A stretch of 6,188 nt of DNA from Spirochaetaceae bacterium (lineage in GTDB: Bacteria; Spirochaetota; Spirochaetia; Treponematales; Breznakiellaceae), in the NCBI GenBank assembly GCA_031265025.1, contig JAISDF010000022.1, positions 1 to 6,188 on the forward strand. The letters run 5' to 3'. Positions 6,047 through 6,188 of the stretch are shown piece after piece. The notes beneath the pieces are model-generated. The model worked only from the letters and a program-made list of their open reading frames with translations. It made no database searches and had not been told where the DNA came from. A program made the translations under genes and the position numbers. The first letter of the stretch is position 1; the number at the start of each line of letters is the position of its first letter.

Positions 6047-6188
6047 TAAAAATTATACGCAAACCCTATGTACGGTGAAAAGGCCCTGGCCTCCCTGAGA
6101 TCGGCAAATTCAAAGCCCAGGGTATAGGTCCAGCGTCCGTCAAAACAGGCATACTTTAATTCGGGCTTGATTGTTATCGGCTTAAAGG
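6046..6188 (-). CDS. C-terminal end of an outer-membrane beta-barrel protein (5' part outside window)
   Basis: Reverse-strand reading from the window edge gives 46 residues and a TAG stop at 6048-6046. The segment has alternating hydrophobic/aromatic strands: ITIKPELKYACF, then RWTYTLGFEFADL, then FSPYIGFAYNF. The ending has terminal Phe, Tyr at -3, Phe at -5 and Ile at -7, which fits the C-terminal beta-signal recognised by the BAM outer-membrane assembly machinery. The turn DGRW between strands also fits a barrel hairpin. The gene is too short here to name. It lies 30 bp upstream of the lipoprotein gene on the same strand, so co-transcription is likely. Too little is visible to say whether it is a porin, an adhesin or a general outer-membrane protein. 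Confidence 0.65.
   Translation of the reverse strand, partial: FKPITIKPELKYACFDGRWTYTLGFEFADLREARAFSPYIGFAYNF

Noticed and set aside
6052..6057. Perfect TATAAT on the minus strand upstream of the lipoprotein gene
   Set aside because: It encodes the Tyr-Asn of the barrel protein's FAYNF ending, and no acceptable -35 lies at the right spacing (best is TTTCAC at 6080-6075), so it is more likely coding than a promoter.

Overview
The window is an ordinary-looking chromosomal segment from a moderately GC-rich bacterium. It is most likely a spirochete of the Treponema / termite-gut treponeme kind. This taxonomic guess rests on the combination of RNase Y next to YmdB, an OmpA-type outer-membrane protein with a proline-rich linker, and a lipoprotein with a Cys-Glu-Asn-Pro mature start followed by a parallel beta-helix. 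It is an inference, not something a single base string proves.

Layout, left to right: (1) 1-281, minus strand: the N-terminal half of a Tag-type 3-methyladenine DNA glycosylase, cut by the window edge. (2) 282-380: a 99-bp divergent promoter region in which the -35 boxes of tag and rny overlap on the same 7 bp. (3) 381-1910, plus: a full-length RNase Y gene (509 aa). (4) 1911-1997: a GC-rich gap with a strong C-run/G-run hairpin. (5) 1998-2933, plus: a YmdB-type metallophosphoesterase carrying an unusual proline/serine/aspartate-rich insert of about 40 residues. (6) 2961-3950, plus: an OmpA-family protein with signal peptide, small beta-barrel, Pro/Glu linker and OmpA C-terminal domain. (7) 3955-6015, minus, convergent and only 4 bp away: a 686-aa lipoprotein made of two tandem parallel beta-helix modules. 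(8) 6046-6188, minus: the last 46 residues of an outer-membrane beta-barrel protein, 30 bp upstream of the lipoprotein gene and probably in the same operon.

Functionally there are two themes. RNase Y (membrane-anchored endoribonuclease that initiates mRNA decay) and YmdB (a phosphodiesterase of the family that acts on 2',3'-cyclic nucleotides) are a conserved gene pair in Firmicutes, and their adjacency here fits that. The right half is cell-envelope material: a predicted peptidoglycan-tethering OmpA protein whose key Asp is Asn, and an outer-membrane barrel plus surface-type beta-helix lipoprotein.

I see no CRISPR array, insertion sequence, tRNA, rRNA or phage signature. No clear new biological system is visible. 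The points most worth a second look are the duplicated head-body-tail architecture of the lipoprotein, the repeat-built insert in YmdB, the overlapping divergent promoters, and the lack of Shine-Dalgarno sequences before ymdB and the ompA-like gene, each of which has a -10-like hexamer a few bases upstream of its ATG.
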